The position numbers were made by a program, and so were the translations under genes. Below are positions 59,301 to 62,300 of a stretch of DNA of 64,000 bases, piece by piece. Under the pieces are notes generated by a model. It did no database searches and was not told where the DNA came from. It saw only the letters and a list, made by a program, of their open reading frames with translations. The stretch is from Chaetoderma sp. LZ-2023a (Eukaryota > Mollusca > Caudofoveata > Chaetodermatida > Chaetodermatidae): contig CM067367.1 in the NCBI GenBank assembly GCA_034401795.1, positions 30,177,190 through 30,241,189 of the forward strand, in the 5' to 3' direction. The stretch's first letter is position 1. Each line of letters begins with the position of its first letter.

Positions 59301-62300
59301 GGACTTCCTTTTGTCGTTTAATGATCCAGCTGGCCAAATCTGCCACAGCAGTGGTCTTGAGAAAGGTGCATTTATAGATCAAAAGATAATTTTTGAAAAT
59401 TTCATGCTAGAATGACTGGCTCGATAACAGAGCCAGTCATTCTAGTGATAAAATTTAGAAAATACTCTTTGACTATAAATTGTCATTCACTAGGGATTCT
59501 TTTTACTAATATTGACCAGTGAAGGGTTAATTCATTGCTGTAGCCATTTACTGAACAGCGACAGAAATTTTTGCTATTTGGATACTAAAACTTGTTAAAA
59601 TGTGTAATGTTAATCGTAAACAGCTGTATAGAATATAGCACATTTGAATGCTCACACTAATAACAGCTACCACACCATAGCATTGTCATTCAGTGGGTCA
59701 GTCTGTCCAAAAAAAAAAAGTGTAATGTTAATCGTAAACAGCTGTATAGAATATAGCACATTTGAATGCTCACACTAATAACAGCTACCACACCATAGCA
59801 TTGTCATTCAGTGGGTCAGTCTGTCCACAGATGCTAGTCAAAATGGTGTGCATCCATTAAAACTCACTCATTCTCTAATCCTCAAAACCTCTGACATCGT
59901 ATTGGTACTTTAATGGTCAAGATTATCAAAATCATTACTTAGTGATTGTCTGTCAGTAGGCTAAGAGGATGTTTTAAAAAATGTATCACTGGATTGGCTG
60001 GCAAGCCAACAATTCCACCGAAAATGTTCTAAAATATTCTTTTTGGGTACGTGTAACCATTAACGTATTAACACATGTGTTTTTCTTGCTGCTGTTACAT
60101 CAGTCTTCTGTGTTGAATCCTAGTCTTACTAGCAGCTGTCCGTGTTTTATAGCATTTCCCCACCTCGCCCACCCTGTGCTGTGTTCTTGTGTGTTCCCTG
60201 TTGTTGTGATTTCGCTTCTGCTTCTTACTTTTCAGCATCTGACAGGTTAGTACGATGCATTTTGCTAACATTACGCAGTTTTTCTCCTAATGCACTTTGA
60301 TTTTCGTAATTATTTCTCCCACATATTTAAAATGGTGATACAGGCTAATGCTGAGACTAGAGAAGAAAATTAGAATTTTCTTAATCAATTTTGATATTTA
60401 ACTCTCTCGTTGCTGCAAGCCACCAGACAATAATTTCAATGAGCAAAAACATTTAACTCGCAAAATATTTTGAAAACAATTTGACTGAAATTTGTTTGTG
60501 GCTTAGCCATCAACAACTTTCAGTCAAATTTTTTTCTAAATATTTAGCAGGTCCAGAGAAATAACCCTTGGAATATCTTGTCTGCAAACAAAAACTCGGC
60601 AGTCTGATGGTTAATGGGTAATAGGTACACGTAGTGCGAAAGAATCACTAATGCTCCTGCTGGTTGAGATTATAGCTGTATGACCACACTCGCTTAGATC
60701 CAATAATTTGGCTAATTCTTAAATAAAAGGTAAATGAGCTAAGCAGAAAAACCTAACTGTTAAAATCTGCATTTTATACAAATGTTACAATAACCTTGAC
60801 CTTTGATCTCAATAGCATTGTGCTTCTTCCGCTTAATATTGGGAAACATGTGGCCAAGTTTGCTTCAAGTAGGGTGAACCAATCCTGGCATTTAAGACAA
60901 TATATTGACCTAAACCAAAAACTTACCCTAAAAAAATTGTTTTAGGTCACAATGACCTTGATCTTTGTGCTCATGACCTCAATAGGATTGTGTTACCTCT
61001 GACCCATATATGTAACCATGTGTCCCAATAGGGTGAACCAATCCTGAGATATAAGACATGTATTAAGGTAAACCAAAAACATAACGTGAAAAAATTGTTT
61101 TATACAAAGGTCTCCAAATTTGAATTTTTTATGAGGAATTGAAATTAATAAATTTGAGGATTAGTGGGTTCACTCGCCTTCTTTATCACCATTTTAAAAG
61201 CTTGGTGAATTTTTACCCATTTTAATGCCATAACCTAATCACATACGAAATATCATCAAACTTCAATCACACCTGCTCATTAACACTTTCATTTGTTTGT
61301 TACTGTTTGTGTATTAACCCTTCTATTGCCAAATTGTAAGCTTTCATTATTCAGTTCCCTTTGTTATGATAATTTCTTAGTCATTTAGCGGTCAAGATTG
61401 GTCAAGAAAATCTAAATATCCCTCTAGTCAATATCCATTTGTTGGCCACTGTTTTAATTTACCACTGAAATCACTAAGTCGCTTATTGAGCCAGTCATTC
61501 CAGTTGTAAATTTTCAAAAATAGTTCTTAGCGAGCGAGTGGACAATTCTCCAGACCACTTCAGAGGCCGGTTTTGGCCATGAACCATTTCATGGTCAAGC
61601 CCACCAAAACTGGCCTCTACAGTAGTCTTGATTAATGTCCATTTGCAGACCAAGAAGAGAAAATCTTTGAAAATTTACCACTGGAATAACTGGCTCGATA
61701 ATCGAGGCAGTCATTCAAGTGGTAGATTTTCAAAAAATAGTCTTCTCTTGGCCTGGATATGGACATTCAATAAAGAAATATTTTGATTTTCTTTTTTTAA
61801 TATTCCCGTTAAAGGGTTAAAGTTAAGAATAGTGTTGCTACTTAAACCTGTTGTTGTCTATCACAGCAACAGCTTTTAGCAGCACCATTGTTGAGTTTCT
61901 TTATTCATTCCAGTAAAGTTTGACATTCTGACAATTTCAGTTTGCTTTCGTAGTCGCTGCTTTTTGTTCTAAGTTTGCTTTGAGTGTGGATTCAGTTATT
62001 TCACTGTCTTGACACAAATACAATCTAGCCAGAAATCACAGTATTATCGCAATTTCAAGACAGCAATACAGGAAACATGAATATTTTGAGAAAAATTTGA
62101 TTGCAAACTATCTCTGCCTAAAACCATCGCTGACTTAGGCAGCGATGGTTTCCAGTAAAATTATTTCTCAAAATATTAAAAAAAATACCTTTGCAAAGAC
62201 ATTTGTGCATCTGGTCTCTTGAGACGAAAGGGTTAATTTCAATTATTGATTAATTATTATTATGACCATTTAATATTATTATTATTACTATGTTAGTGAT

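Noticed and set aside
60236-60245. A 10 nt microexon between tttcag and gttagt
   Set aside because: It would leave phase 2, which gives a stop in 62345-62411. It has no conserved peptide. Signals alone are too weak.
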